DNA of 64,000 nt from Riptortus pedestris (lineage: Eukaryota > Arthropoda > Insecta > Hemiptera > Alydidae), in assembly GCA_019009955.1 (NCBI GenBank), contig CM032230.1, positions 22,434,001 through 22,498,000 of the forward strand. The letters are read 5' to 3'. Positions 43,162 through 55,710 of this stretch are shown here, one piece after another. Below the pieces are notes generated by a model. It saw only the letters and a list, made by a program, of their open reading frames with translations. It ran no database searches and was not told the origin of the DNA. Numbering within the stretch: the first letter of the stretch is position 1; every line of letters starts with the position of its first letter. The position numbers and the translations under genes are program-made.

Positions 43162-43512
43162 ATGCACACATTCACGGACGGATCCAAGACTGACTTTGGA
43201 ACAGCAGCTCTTGCACTCATTGACGACCACACATATGCCAAAAGATTAAAACTGCGAGCATCAATTATTTATTCAGCTGAACTACACGCTATACTCCTAT
43301 CTCTAGAAAACCTACAAAATGTTCAAAATCGCCAAATAAAATTATTTTCGGACTCGTTAAGTTCTTTACTCTCTTTAAAAAACATATTTTTCAATCATCC
43401 TATTATAACAAACATTTTTGAACACATTCATAATCACATACCATTGGTTATGTGCTACCAGGACACCAGAATATTGGACGAAGCACTGAACTTGACATGC
43501 TCGCAAAACTAA
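43162..43512 (+). pseudogene. LINE RNase H domain, frameshifted
   Basis: FTDGSKTDFGTAALAL has the first catalytic Asp, AELHAILLSLE the Glu, and IKLFSDSLSSLLSLKN the second Asp. A frameshift near 43450 moves the following PGHQNIGRSTELDMLAKL out of frame. Confidence 0.8.
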
Positions 43513-43994
43513 CGACAATTACCGAAAATACCAATACTGACATTAAAAAATATAACTTCGGACAACCTACAAAACTACATTAAAAAAATAACATACTCCA
43601 GAATGGCAACAGGACTGGTTACTAACAGACAACAAACTGAGACAAATTAAAACTACAGTTAAGACATGGAGTGACAAATTTGAAGTATTTACACGGAGAG
43701 ACGAAGTAGTCCTTACGAGACTACGTATAGGTCATTCTTTGCTTACCCATGGTTACCTATTTCAAAAGAAAAGAATGCATAACTGCAATATGTGTAATGC
43801 TCCGCTTACAATAAACACATACTGACTTACACGACTTACTTACAGAAGGTAGCCCACACATACCCATAATACTCCAACATTTACATGATGATATTAACAT
43901 ATACTCACAAATTTTAGAATTGTTACATTTTAAAATCTTTTTTAATCCTTCTTAAATTAAATATTTTTAAATTCCAGCTAAACCGTTTTACTGT

Positions 43995-44130
43995 ATGTTT
44001 ATGTGTGTGTATGTTTGTATGTGTGTGTGTGTGTATGTTTGTGTGTGTGTGTGTGTGTGTATTTGCGCATGTGTGTTTGTGTGTGCATGCGTGTCAGTAA
44101 GTGTGCCTGCACGCGAGTTGTGTGTGCGTG
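43995..44130. repeat. (TG)n-rich microsatellite
   Basis: TGTGTG with TATG and TGCG interruptions, within the LINE 3' region. Confidence 0.85.
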
Positions 44131-44399
44131 TGCATGCGCGCGTGAGTGTGTATTGCATGTTTGTATGTGTGATAAAGAAAGTGAGAGCATATGATTGTAA
44201 ATATTTTAGGTGTTAGAAATCTTCATTTTATTGTACATACTAATTTATATTTATTTGATTTTAGTTTAGTTTTTATCCATTGAAATTATATAATTGTTTA
44301 CGTTACGTAATTTTATTAGTCTTTACAGTTTTTGTTTTTGAACTTAATATTTTGTTTTTGTTTATTTATTTTATTTGTTATTTTGTGTTTATTGTTGTT

Positions 44400-44875
44400 T
44401 TTCGTTGTTTTGTTATTTGATTGCGTTCTATTATTTAGTTGAGTTTTATTTAGTTGTGTTTTGTTATATTGTTGCGTTCTGTTATTTAGTTGAGTTTTAT
44501 TTAGTTGCATTCCGTTATTTAGTTGTGTTTTGTTATATTGTTGCGTTCTGTTATTTAGTTGAGTTTTGTTATATTGTTGCGTTCTGTTATTTAGTTGAGT
44601 TTTGTTATATTGTTGCGTTCTGTTATTTAGTTGAGTTTTGTTATATTGTTGCGTTCTGTTATTTAGTTGAGTTTTATTTAGTTGTGTTCCGTTATTTAGT
44701 TGTGTTTTGTTATATTGTTGCGTTCTGTTATTTAGTTGAGTTTTGTTATATTGTTGCGTTCTGTTATTTAGTTGAGTTTTATTTAGTTGTGTTCTGTTAT
44801 TTAGTTGTGTTTTGTTATATTGTTGCGTTCTGTTATTTAGTCGAGTTTTGTTATTTGTTTGCGTTCTTATTTTGT
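44400..44875. repeat. 18/36-bp minisatellite
   Basis: Alternating 18-mers GTTATATTGTTGCGTTCT and GTTATTTAGTTGAGTTTT, with shorter TTTAGTTGTGTT variants, about 13 double units. Because 18 is a multiple of three, the array stays open as a 169-residue frame (FCYIVAFCYLVE repeated), but it is repeat DNA, not a gene. Confidence 0.88.
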
Positions 44876-45424
44876 ATTATTTAATTTTTTCTTGTTTCTA
44901 TTTTCATTTTGTATTTTGTTTATATAAATTGTTTTTGTTGTTTTTTTATGAGCAATATCGCCTCGCTGCGAACGCTCCAAAATAAAATAAATAAATAAAT
45001 AATAGACAAAGAATATGAGAAAACTTCAGATATTTAAGGGATTTATTTTCAAAATGTATGAATAAAGTATACGGCTTTACATGACTGAGTAAATAAATTA
45101 TCTTAATTAGAGGCTCACCCTTGCTTACTTAATACCAATCACCTCGTAAAAAAATTTAAAAAATAAATAAAAAATGTTAAGAATAAAATTGGACCAATAT
45201 GTATGTATTATTAAATCGTAGATGACTGTTTCTAAAATTCTAGTGTATGTGGCACTGTACTGATGCATAATTAAATAGACGTTGCAAAGAAATGTTTAAA
45301 AAGATAGAACCTCATTTTTACTTCCTCTTTGGCTGTCAGATTTAAACGGAATTATCTGTTTTGATCTTCCTTGAACCCATTTTGACATGTTTTTTCGTGG
45401 TGTCAGTACGTATCTCGCATTAAT

Positions 45425-45830
45425 CAAAACTCCGTCATGCACAGTTGTGTAAACTTTCCCACGTAAAGTTTTACAATAGATAAATCTACGTACAGGTAAC
45501 ACATAACACCATCGTGAATATTAAGTGAATAAATACAAACGGCGATGAGAAATCTTTCAGTCAACTTAAATAACCTCCCAACGGAAAGCGTCTGAATTGT
45601 AAACAAACAGGTGAGCCAACCTCTCAGTGCTGACCAGATAGATAGAAATATTCTTCACCGGAAAGAAAAACAATTATTTAAATATAACATATTAATTTTA
45701 TTGCAAACTATTTACTATATCTAGTACTGTAATTTATAGTGAATTAGAATAATTTTTATTTAACACTTAAATTTAAATCAAAGAACTTAAGACGGGAGGG
45801 GGGATCAACAGACCATATTTGCATGTATCT
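45425..45830 (-). mobile_element. Common repeat, module L copy
   Basis: AACTCCGTCATGCACAG (degraded terminus), CCCACGTAAAGTTTTACAAT, GTGAATAAATACAAACGG and GACGGGAGGGGGG. Confidence 0.65.
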
Positions 45831-46429
45831 TGATAATAAAGGTCTCGACGTTGGCGGTCATGGTTTCTTCTTCAAGTTGAGAGTTTTTCTACAAGTTTTT
45901 GATACTGCTCCGATATTGGGGAGATTATTTGCTTTAGTATATTCTAATGCTTGGGTGTGGAATGTGAGTTCTTGGTATAAATATTGGAATGGTTCATGGG
46001 CAAGGTTTTATTTAAATTTATCAATTTCTATTGACTGTAATTTCTATTGATTGTATTTTAATTGACCTTTGCTTACTGGTATGTTGGCGCAAAGTGATTG
46101 ACGATATATTACAGAATCTTCCCTGGCTGTATTCCTTTTAATAAATCCTACCTCATCATTGTAGACAACGTTCATTAAACATATTAAATATTTTATGTTT
46201 TCAACTGACTCACATGTCACGAGTAAAGCATAATCTGGGTCGTTTCTTCGATAAATTGTTGGTAAAACCCAACAGTGACAGAAACTTATCAATGCGCGAG
46301 AATTTAAATAATGTGCAACATGGGAATGCTGTACTTATGAAGTTAATCAGTTGTTTGTTTGTTTCGTAGGGTTTTAGGGCGAAAACTACCAGTTTATCAT
46401 CGCCCTGTAATATCTGTAACTCACATTTT

Positions 46430-46960
46430 GGTATCCTCATCCATATCGCCATTTTAACAATATTAACGAGGATAAAAAAAAATGTAGTTTAAATTTATTT
46501 GTATAAATTTGTAATATTCACATAATTAAACAATTTATCTAGCTCTTTCGGGTCCTCTCCAAGAGCCACTTCTATATCATTGGACATATTGCATTCGTTG
46601 CGAATATTTGTATACTTATGACATTCCATTAATATGAGGTAGATAGTCAAGTCTGTGTTACACTCCCACAAATGGGGGGTTGTTCGTTTGTCATAAGATA
46701 ACCATGCGTAAATCTTGTGAGCCCTATTCGGAGTCCTCCTAATACAGCTTCATCTCTTCTGTTGTCTCTTATCGAATATTTCCATGGACGGATGGTGGTT
46801 TTAAGAGTGTTTAGTTTGGTGTGCGGGGTTTCGTTCCACATGTGTTTGCCCAGTTTTTATCAATTTCTTCTTTGAGTGGTTGATAGACTTCTGTAGATGA
46901 AATTGTTGTTGGGGTGATGGAGTCGAGTTGGTGGGCTTCTTTGGCTGTTAAATCTGCTTT
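46430..46960 (-). pseudogene. LINE ORF2 3' fragment, minus strand
   Basis: Minus-strand frame: WNETPHTKLNTLKTTIRPW, then RRDEAVLGGLRIGLTRFTHGY and LMTNEQPPIC. After a frame change a decayed H..C end follows. The same LINE tail family as 13.9 and 43.7 kb. Confidence 0.75.
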
Positions 46961-47083
46961 TAGCAGATTTCCCTTAAGGGAAATCAACTATTGAGGTCGT
47001 ACTCATGGCACAATTTTCGAAATTTTTCTTCAAAAGTCCATCGATCCTACCTAGTAGATGACGAAAATAAGGTCCGTTCAAAA

Positions 47084-47139
<56 letters not shown>

Positions 47140-47690
47140 GTCTGTTACCGCTCTAGCGGTCGCAATTTTTGTTTGATCGTTACCAAACTCGATATTTAGT
47201 CGTTTTATGTAAAAAGAAAGATCAAGTTCGTTAACGGCTGAAATCGGACCATTGGGGGGGGGGTTTAGAGGGGAGGATTTTCGAAAATTCGAAATATCTC
47301 CGTCACTATACGTACGTCGGATCGAAAAAATTGTATAGAATCAACCTTATTGCAAATTAAATTTACTCTAAATATTGTTATATACATTTATTCTCTATCT
47401 TGAATATTAACTGAGATATTTGCATTTGTATTAAATCTGGGCGGATAACGGATGAGAGTGAGTTTCCTGCCAAAAGCTAGGTCGGCCGTTTCCTTAACTG
47501 TTCGGCTCTCATGAAATTTATCTATTCTAAATCTTCACGAGGGAAATCTGCTTAGTTTGAAGCATTTTATTTGAAGCTTAAATACCAAATATTGTTCTCA
47601 TTGAACTTTTAATTTTTGAGATAAATGTAAAAAACGTGACGTACTTGGGAAATCTGTTTAGTTAACGCAGCCCCTGCGTGACGGACTTTT
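46957..47690 (+). mobile_element. Common repeat, composite copy with two 3' ends
   Basis: Starts TTTTAGCAGATTTCCCTTAA. GGGAAATCTGCTTAGTTT occurs first at about 47541, without the hairpin. Variant sequence (CATTGAACTTTTAATTTTTG) follows, then a second GGGAAATCTGTTTAGTTA with hairpin and GACGGAC. It looks like a fusion of two subfamilies. Confidence 0.78.
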
Positions 47691-48599
47691 TCATTTCCAT
47701 CTATTCCCACGTGGCTTAGAATAGACGTGAAGTAAACGGCTCTTTTTAACTCTCGGAGTATTTGTATTTGATTTTGTATTTTTGTACTATTGAAGTTCAT
47801 CTGTTGCAGCTGGTTTTAACTTATGCTGGATGCCATTATAGGACCCTTTTTTTTGTAACTCGTTCGTATAAAAAAAGAATATTTTAAAATAAAATAATTC
47901 CACTTCTGATCGGTGTGGCTACCTAGGAACTGCTGACTCAGGGCCTGATGTCTTGTTTGGAAGTGATGATGAGAACTAGCAAGAGTAGGAATGCGTTATT
48001 GGAATAAAGTCGTTAAGAAGACGCATTCCTTGGCTGATTTCTCCGCTCTATTCAGGTTCATATCGACACACTCAGATAGATCATTAGAAAGCTTTTGTTC
48101 CAGAGGTAGATAGATCTCACTGGTCCGAACATCGTCTCCGGCTATGGTAGGGACTTCCATTGGAAAGTAGCGATACGTTGTGCAACCCCGCTGCGAGCTT
48201 CCCTCGGTGACCGATATTAACTTTCATTCAGTGTGTCAGGTGTGAGTGAAAGTATTAGTTGTGGAGAAAAATATTTGATTTACTTATCCCTTTTCCTGGT
48301 ACTAAAGATAACCGATACTTCTAAGGAAGATTATCTGAAAACCTGGATCCAGTGAGGTCTTGGAGGGGACGGGCACTTGCTCTAGGCGTCCGGCTGGAGG
48401 GAAGGCAAAGTTTTGATTGTCTACAATAGACCTCAGTCTTTATTTATATAATAGTAAAAGAATTATAAGGCAAGAGGGAATAAATAAAATACACAAGTCA
48501 AATTATAATTATTAGTCAATCGCAATGGACAATTTATTTATAATTTGTTAATATAATCTAGAATTTGTATTACTTTTATGTATAAATGATCACAGTTAA
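47691..48599. other. No recognised gene; GC-richer core
   Basis: 47.93-48.45 kb is GC-richer than its flanks (CAACCCCGCTGCGAGCTTCC, GTCCGGCTGGAGGGAAGG) and could be an old retroelement untranslated region. No motif was read. Confidence 0.35.
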
Positions 48600-49180
48600 C
48601 AATAGTATAATAAGTAAATAAAAGTTCGCCACCGCATAATTTGCATTTACATCAAAACGTTAAAGTTCAATGAGAACAATATTTGTTACTTAGGCTTCAA
48701 ATAATGTGCTTCAAAATATAACAGCTTATTGTTAATATGACATTAGGAGGAGTGGAGGTTTGCTGAATGCCGAAAACTAAAAAATGCAAATATCTCAGTA
48801 ATTAATCAAGATAATAAATCAAAAACGTACATAACAATATTTATAGAACATTACATTTGCAATAAAATTGGTTCTATACAATTTTTCGATCCGACTCATA
48901 ATAACGGATATTTTGAATTTTTGAAACCCCCCCCCTTTAAAAGCCCCTCCCATTCCGTTAACAGCCATTAACGAACTTGATCTTTCTTTTTACATAAAAA
49001 GACTAAATATCGAGTTTGGTAACGATTAAACAAAAAATTACGACCGCTAGCGATAACAGGCTTTGAACGGTCCTCATTTTCGTCATCTCCTAGGAAGGAT
49101 CGATGGACATTGGAAGAGGTTTTTCGAAAATCGCGACACTAGTACGACCTCAATAGCTGATTTCCCTTAAGGAAAATCGG
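48600..49180 (-). mobile_element. Common repeat, minus-strand copy
   Basis: GTTCAATGAGAACAATATTT, TTTTTCGATCCGACTCATAA, a C-run at about 48927, ATCGAGTTTGGTAACGATT and GATTTCCCTTAAGG at the right. The TA tract is absent. Confidence 0.72.
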
Positions 49181-49339
49181 TTCAAAAAGAAAACTAAAGA
49201 TTAAGCTTAAGACAGGCTACTTTCGACGTGGAGACAAAATGTCAATGCAGTAATGAGGTTTTAAAAAAATAACCCAGGCATTTTTTAGTGAAATCTGGCA
49301 AAACCAAAAAAAGTGGTTACCGTGCTAACAAATGATTAT

Positions 49340-50740
49340 ATTAATAAAATGAATGGTTTACTCAATTGCAAAGAAACGTATAGGGGGGAGGGGCAGGGTA
49401 GACCCAATAAATGAAGTAAATAAGAAATTGTTAACATACGTGGAGAAACTGTGCAAGCAAAAATATATAGATGGTAAGTGTAGAAAGTATATAATTAACA
49501 ATGCACCAGTTCACCCAAATATGTTTAGCTTAGTCAAATTATATAAAAAAGATAACAACCCACTCATTCACAGGCAATGATATAAATGGTACTCAATACA
49601 AACTATTTAAATTTCTAAAACCGTCTTTGGACATTTTGTGTAAAAATAACACATTTGGTGTTAAAAACTCTGTAGAGGCAAAAGAAAAAATTGAAACAGT
49701 GGAACTTGAATAAGTTGATGTGATGGTAAGTTTTGATTTAGTTTTCATGCTTACAAACATTCCTTTGTAGAGGGTACATGCGATTATTCAGAGAGAATGG
49801 GAAAATATTGAGCCCCACACCAGTGTTTAAAATAAAGATTTATTTATAGGAATCTGTTTGTGCTGCGAAAACAGATTCTTCAAGTTTAATGATAACATGT
49901 ATAGACAACTGTTTGGGTTACCAATGGGAGGTGTATGGTCGGTAAACCTCTCTGGGATTGTTTTAAATAATCTCATAAAGTAATCTTTGATGGAATCAGA
50001 GGTGAAATTTAAAGCGTTGCTGAAATACATTGGCAACATCTGGTGAATTATTAATGGAGAGGATGTAGAGAGTTTCCTTACGGGACTCAATGGTTTCTAC
50101 ATGAATCTTAAGGTTACAGTTGAGTATGAATCAGAAGGAAAATTAATCTTAATTAAGGAAATCTGGATATGAACATAATACGAGACAACGTGATTAGCAT
50201 TACCACAGAATAGACAAAGAAGGAGGATACCAGCAATAATTTATTGAGGTTTAGATCACAAGACCCTTTTCACCAAAAAAGAAATGTAATGGATAATTTT
50301 GTTGGATGGATAATTCTATTATATTAGCTGAAAAACCTCATTTGCCAAAAGTCAAACAAGAGATTCATAATATCCTAGAAGACAATTGTTATCAAACACA
50401 AATGATACAGAAGAGTTAGTTTGAAAACCTTTCCAAATTAAGGCCTGGGAGATATTTCAGGATCATGGAACAAAATAAGGAAGAAGGGAGGGAGAATAAA
50501 AATATGTCAAATGTACCAATGTGAAAAGATTGTCGTACAACATAAAAAGGTCCTTTGAAGAGTATGATGTTAATAATTTAACCTTTGCTGTTCAAACTAG
50601 GAACAAAATGAAGGATACACTTACGAATTGAAAAGACAAAATTGAATTAGCAAAGGAGCAAATAAATCGGTTGATTAGACTCTTACAATTTTGGACAATC
50701 TGGATACTGACTTCAATGATCGTCCTTCTCGTGTAAACTT
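49340..50740 (+). pseudogene. Penelope-like element relic
   Basis: Successive broken frames read NNAPVHPNMFSLVKLYKKDN, MVSFDLVFMLTNIPL, FKFNDNMYRQLFGLPMGG, VLNNLI and LKYIGN. This order matches Penelope-type reverse transcriptases (LPK.HK..., VSFDV.SLFTNIP, Y.Q..G.PMG, .YVDD). The catalytic YVDD position reads YIGN. There are several stops and frameshifts; no intact endonuclease domain is visible. Confidence 0.65.
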
Positions 50741-51179
50741 TTTTTGATTCGGTTAATTACTTTTTGTAATTATAAAATATTTTGCCTATTTCGCGGTTGG
50801 CTAGCGAATCATTTTCCTTTTCAAATTGCTCCCATTAAAAGAAGCACTGATGGAAAAATTTTCGTATCACTGTGTAGCGATGAAGAGACAATATACAATC
50901 CCAGGAGAGGATCTCACTCCATTGTTCCTTTAAAGGAATGAGCACAAAAAGAAATAAAAAGATAAAAGGAATAAGAACGGATGTATTGCTATGAATGGGA
51001 CACGAAGACAATTCTATCATTGGTTGCTCGCTCTTCATTCAGATTAGTCCCCTCTCACTCGAGTCAAGGACACTTCTTATCAATACCGATAACCAATGAT
51101 AAACTCACCTTCACCTTGTTGCAAATGCATCTTATATATTTGCATTATTTATTTTAGTTTTTTATTGGTTTATTAGATG

Positions 51180-51291
51180 TTTCTCAAGGGGAATCAACTT
51201 CTGATATTGTGCTCATTAATCGATTTTTAAATGTCCATCGACCCTTTTTAGGATATCACGAAAATAAGGTCAACGTTCAAGTTAATAAATA

Positions 51292-51385
<94 letters not shown>

Positions 51386-51865
51386 TGCGTGCGAGTGTGC
51401 GTGCAAGTATGGATTTGTTATATAATTTTGTTTTCATTCTACTGGTGGGTCTTGAATTTTAGCTGATTTTCCCCTGGGTGATGATTGATCCTAATCGGTA
51501 GATGGCGATATTGAGGCCTGTTCTAAATGATATACATACATAATACTTGCCTTTAACGCTCTAGTGGTTACAGATTTTTACTTGGTCGGTACCACACTCC
51601 ATATTTAACTGACTCATATAATACTAAAGATAAAGTTAGAATTTTGGTTTTATATACTTTTTCTCTAATTTGAATATTAAGCGAGTTAGTTGAATTTATT
51701 GTTTTCTAAATTTAATTAACCTCCTCGTCATGCCATTTGCATTCATCATCAATTGTATGTATAATCATCTCATGTCCAAAAAAATTTTGTTTTGTGTTGT
51801 GCTTACATACATTGACATAGTGAAAAATCTGCTTAGTTTACACATCACCTGCGTGTGAGCTTTTA
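51180..51865 (+). mobile_element. Common repeat, plus-strand diverged copy
   Basis: CTCAAGGGGAATCAACTTC, then (CT)n(TA)n(TG)n (51293-51382), AACGCTCTAGTGGTTAC and AAATCTGCTTAGTTTACACA with CCTGCGTGTGAGC. Confidence 0.65.
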
Positions 51866-52098
51866 AAGTGTTATAATACTCTCCGTTTCATTTCATGCAA
51901 AAATAATAAGGACATCGCGCAAATCTTTACGAAAAGCAGCCTCATTTTGGAAAATGTTTTTTACAACGAATTACATTTGTCAAATTTATTGCGTTTTTAA
52001 GTATGTATATTTCATTGTACTACTTTTCTATTTTTGTGAATTTTGGTTGAACCTTTATTTGTTTGCATTATTAAAATTAATTGTCATTATGAGTGCAT

Positions 52099-52245
52099 TG
52101 GGGCTCAGGTAAGCCTTCTGAGTTAAGGCGTTGGTCTCTAACACCAAATGGTTGACCTAGAGAGGTCATCGGAACCTTTTTACCTTAGCCACATATCCTG
52201 CTTAGGCAGCAATAAGAGAGGCCGCATTAGTCTGATTGACCTAAG
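52099..52245 (+). mobile_element. SINE, 5' part
   Basis: GGGGCTCAGGTAAGCCTTCTG, then GAGTTAAGGCGTTGGTCTCT; the same head as the 23.5 kb SINE. The B-box region is degraded. Confidence 0.65.
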
Positions 52246-52439
52246 AAAGTGACTTTTGTGAAATTATTATAGTTTTTCTATAGATTTAACAATTTATTGC
52301 ATTATATAGAAAAAAGAAAATATTATACTACACAATTTGAAATATAATATACATATAAAATATATATAAAACTATATAAAAAATACAATAAAAAATATAT
52401 TTTTATTCACTAAGTTAGTGTTATTCTTTGTTTCTTGTT

Positions 52440-53560
52440 TGACAGTAATTGTATTTTGGATCAAGTGGTTCAAATGTGTGCTCGTCAAAATCAGAAAATC
52501 TTAGTATACTACTTCTATCAAACTCCAAGACACCTACATATTCATCGAATATTTTATTTTCACAGTTTTGTGCAGATATTTCCGATCGACAAAGCAATGT
52601 TTTGAAAAATGATAATTTTATTCTAAACGCTTGGATCTTTTTCCAAATTTCATTAATATACCTCGTTTCACCTTACAGGCAAATATTTAAATTGTTTTGT
52701 TTTGTCATCATACCAGACAAAAATGCAAGGTTTCTGAGAAATACTTCTTCTGATAGATCACATTCTTTTCCTTGTTCTTGATAAAAGTTTAAAATTATAG
52801 TTGACAATGGCAATGGTTCTATCCAGAGTGTCTTGCAAAATGGTAGATTTTGCTGATGTAAAATGCAGTGAAATGATATCAATGTTTTCAAGTTTAAGTT
52901 TTCCTTTTTTAACAAAGCAACAAATCTTTCTTTTTTTCTTTTTTTGCAGACAATGACTAAATTACTGGCATTCAATTGTAATTTATAGGTATTCTTTGAA
53001 GTTTTCGAAAATAGAAAAATAAACATCTTCACTTTGTATAATTGTATGAAGATGCTCTGTTGTACTTTGAGCTAATTCGTGCTGTCGATCTGTTACATTT
53101 CTTCTTGAAAGAGGTAATTGTTTGTATTTGTCGACATTTCTTGGATCTAACATACTCACTGCTTCAACCAATACATTCTTTAAGTAATTTCAATGTCACT
53201 AAATGGTTTGCCCCTTTTTCCAAGTATATGGTGATATTTTATACGTATAAACAGCAAACTGCCAGCGGAATTTTGATTTTACAAAGGCACTAAAAGATGC
53301 CTGCCAGATGATGCTTCTCAGTTTTTCAACTTTTGAAGATGCCCAGCCTTTCGTGATTCACCTTCTAAAGCGAACAAATTATTTATGTTCTTTATGAGTC
53401 AAATAGTGTGTTTATTTGCACTCGCTTTTTTAAAGAGTATTTAAAACTGTATTGCACAACAAACACATCATTTTATCTTTTTCAGCAGTAAAGAAAAACT
53501 AAACTCCCATTCTACATTAAAAGTTCTGTATTTCATCACCTATAGTTTTCTTCCTCTTAC
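52440..53560 (-). pseudogene. hAT-type (ZBED5/GTF2IRD2-like) transposase relic
   Basis: Minus-strand frames in order: KMMCLLCNTVLNTLKKASAN (BED-like zinc finger part), LEGESRK, KYKQLPLSRRNVTDRQHELA, EHLHTIIQSEDVYFSI, FVALLKKENLNLKTLISFHC, ILHQQNLPFC, ECDLSEEVFLRNLAFLSGMM and LNICLQ. This is the conserved order of the hAT-derived family found in many animals. Stops, frameshifts and a deletion between VYFSI and FVALL make it non-functional. No terminal inverted repeats were identified. Confidence 0.8.
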
Positions 53561-53807
53561 TATTTGACATGATGGATAAAAAAACGAATATAAATTAATA
53601 TCTTAACTGTTATAAGCCGTGTAACTGTTATAAGCACGCACTGTTAACTACAGTTTGCCTCAACAAAAGCAAGGTGTTACACTCAAATAAACCAACAAAT
53701 TTTGTAAATAGTATTTTGTAATTTTAATTTATTTTCAAATAAATATTACATAGAACATTATTCGTTTCTTTTAGATATGTAAATTACATAAACATTGTGG
53801 AAGCAAA

Positions 53808-53885
53808 AGGAATTTATTTAGAACTCATTAAATAAAATCCTTAGTCTTACCCTGGCTAAAAAAGGCTGCTTAAAGATTAGCCGTA
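53808..53885 (+). mobile_element. SINE, 3' part
   Basis: GAATTTATTTAGAACTCATT, then CCTTAGTCTTACCCTGGCTA, matching the body of the complete SINEs. Confidence 0.6.
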
Positions 53886-53886
53886 T

Positions 53887-53890
<4 letters not shown>

Positions 53891-53925
<35 letters not shown>
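53891..53925. repeat. (TA)n microsatellite
   Basis: Follows directly on the SINE 3' fragment. Confidence 0.9.
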
Positions 53926-53926
<1 letters not shown>

Positions 53927-54469
53927 CAAATTAAGGAGAAAGAAATCAGAAAATACAATTGTCTAACTATTGTATATTTAGCTAAGGTAAACAACTAGTC
54001 ATCACACACAATAAATAAATACTTTTCTGCTACTGTAAACAGTTCGATGAGAAAACCAACAGTCACGACTGGCATAATTATCCCAATGAAATCATTTAAA
54101 AAAATGAAATAAAACAAGACATATAAAAAGTAAAGAAAGCAAAATGATGACCAAATGAATCTGTCCTCGACACTTGGATTAGCGTCAAGGACTACACAAG
54201 ACTAAAACGGTTTATTAATCGTTTTTATACACTTCAAAATAAAAGGCCGTTAGGTTAAACACATATTTACACCATTATGAATTTCATTTAACAAGAAAAA
54301 CATAGAACAAAGCGTTAATGTTTCTTTTAATATTAATTACTAAATTAAATATTTATTTTTCTAAATGCGGGGCCTGAAATTTCATTAGATAATACTTATT
54401 GAGAAATTTCCAACACATTTACTGTATCGCTAATATAACGTATCAATCGACCTGTAAACTACAATCAGA

Positions 54470-55710
54470 CGAAATAGGACCAGGAATTGCGGGAATTGGA
54501 AAATTCCAAATATCTGGGTTATTATGAGGCATATCGAAAAATGTTATAGAACCAATCTTGTACAGCTATTGGTCCTCTATTATTATTGTTCTATATATTT
54601 TTTGTACCTTAAATATTAAGCGAGTTATTCGTACTATCTTTTTTTTCAACCTTCAGAAAATCCCCACTTTTTATAGGATTGTAAATTAACTATTGATCCA
54701 CTATAATTGTTACTCTTCACCTGTATTTAGGAAATTCCCCTTAAGGGAAATCAGCAATTAAAGTCTAACTCATGATGTGATTTTCGAAAAATTTTCTCAA
54801 TGTCCATGAGGTGCAATTATGTATATATATTCAATTTTTCATTATCCGTTCTAGAGTTCGCAATTGTTGTTTGTTCGTTACCAAAATCAATATATAAGTG
54901 TTACATGCAAAACTAAAGATGAAATTCATTAATTGCTGAAATCAGACCAGTGAGAGGGGGAGAGGTTTAGAGAGGGAGAATGTCGAAAATTCAGAATATC
55001 TCTGTGTCGGATCGAAAATTGTATAGATTTAATCTTATTGCAAATGTAATTTTCTATTAATGTTGCTAGAATCTATTTTCTCTATATTGAATATTAGCCG
55101 AGATATTTCCATGTTTTAGTTTTCGGCCAACCCTCATTCCTAATGTCATATTAACAATAGACTGTTATATCATGAAGCGCTTCGTTCCGAGGCTAAAATC
55201 CAAATATTGTTTTCATTCGACTACTACTTTACTTTTTGTGATACATGCAAATACTTCATGTGATAGATAACATTATCATTTAAGATTTTTCGATAATGCT
55301 TATTTGGTCTATACCATATTCGGCATTTAGCCGTTTGAGTAGACACTAAAGATCGTATTTGTTATTTGCTGAAATAGAACCAGCAATGGGGGGGGGTATT
55401 AGAAGCGGATTTTGAAAATTCAAAATATCACCGTTATTATGAATCGGATAGTGAAATGTAGTAGAACCAATGCAGTTCTACAACATTTTGGGTTTCTACA
55501 ATTGCTGGTCTATGCTTTTCTCGGTAACTCAAGTATTAATCCAGTAAGTCGTCCTTTCTTGTTTTCAGCCTTCAGTGCGTCCCCTGCCCCTTTCTCATCG
55601 GTCCTTTACAAAAAAATAGAGCATTTATGGTGAGATGAGATCATAAGTGTGTTATACCTGTACAAAGAAAATCTTCTTAGTTTTCACAGCCCATGTGTGG
55701 CGGACTTTTG
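54470..55710 (+). mobile_element. Common repeat, two or three plus-strand copies
   Basis: 54470-54720 is a middle fragment. 54725-55310 starts CCCCTTAAGGGAAATCAGC. 55310-55710 ends AAATCTTCTTAGTTTTCACA with GCCCATGTGTGGCGGAC. All are diverged; the middle has GGGGGGGG at 55388. Confidence 0.65.

Larger units (their letters stand above)
42680..45002 (+). mobile_element. LINE with RNase H, minisatellite 3' UTR and TAAA tail
   Basis: 42690-42900 is the RT-RNase H linker (LDTVHNTRLSNRGLQIMPCR, AGEPPLKYRRRI). 43162-43512 is RNase H. 43650-43800 is decayed LTRLRIGHSLLTHGYLF with C..C. Then come (TG)n, a 36-bp minisatellite, and the end TATGAGCAATATCGCCTCGC...CCAAAATAAAATAAATAAAT. The tail is a TAAA repeat rather than poly(A), suggesting an I-like clade. 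Frameshifts and stops are present. Confidence 0.72.

Noticed and set aside
44375..44884. 169-codon plus-strand ORF
   Set aside because: It is the in-frame translation of an 18-bp minisatellite; openness follows from the unit length.
52449..52781. 110-codon plus-strand ORF
   Set aside because: Antisense of the hAT transposase relic.
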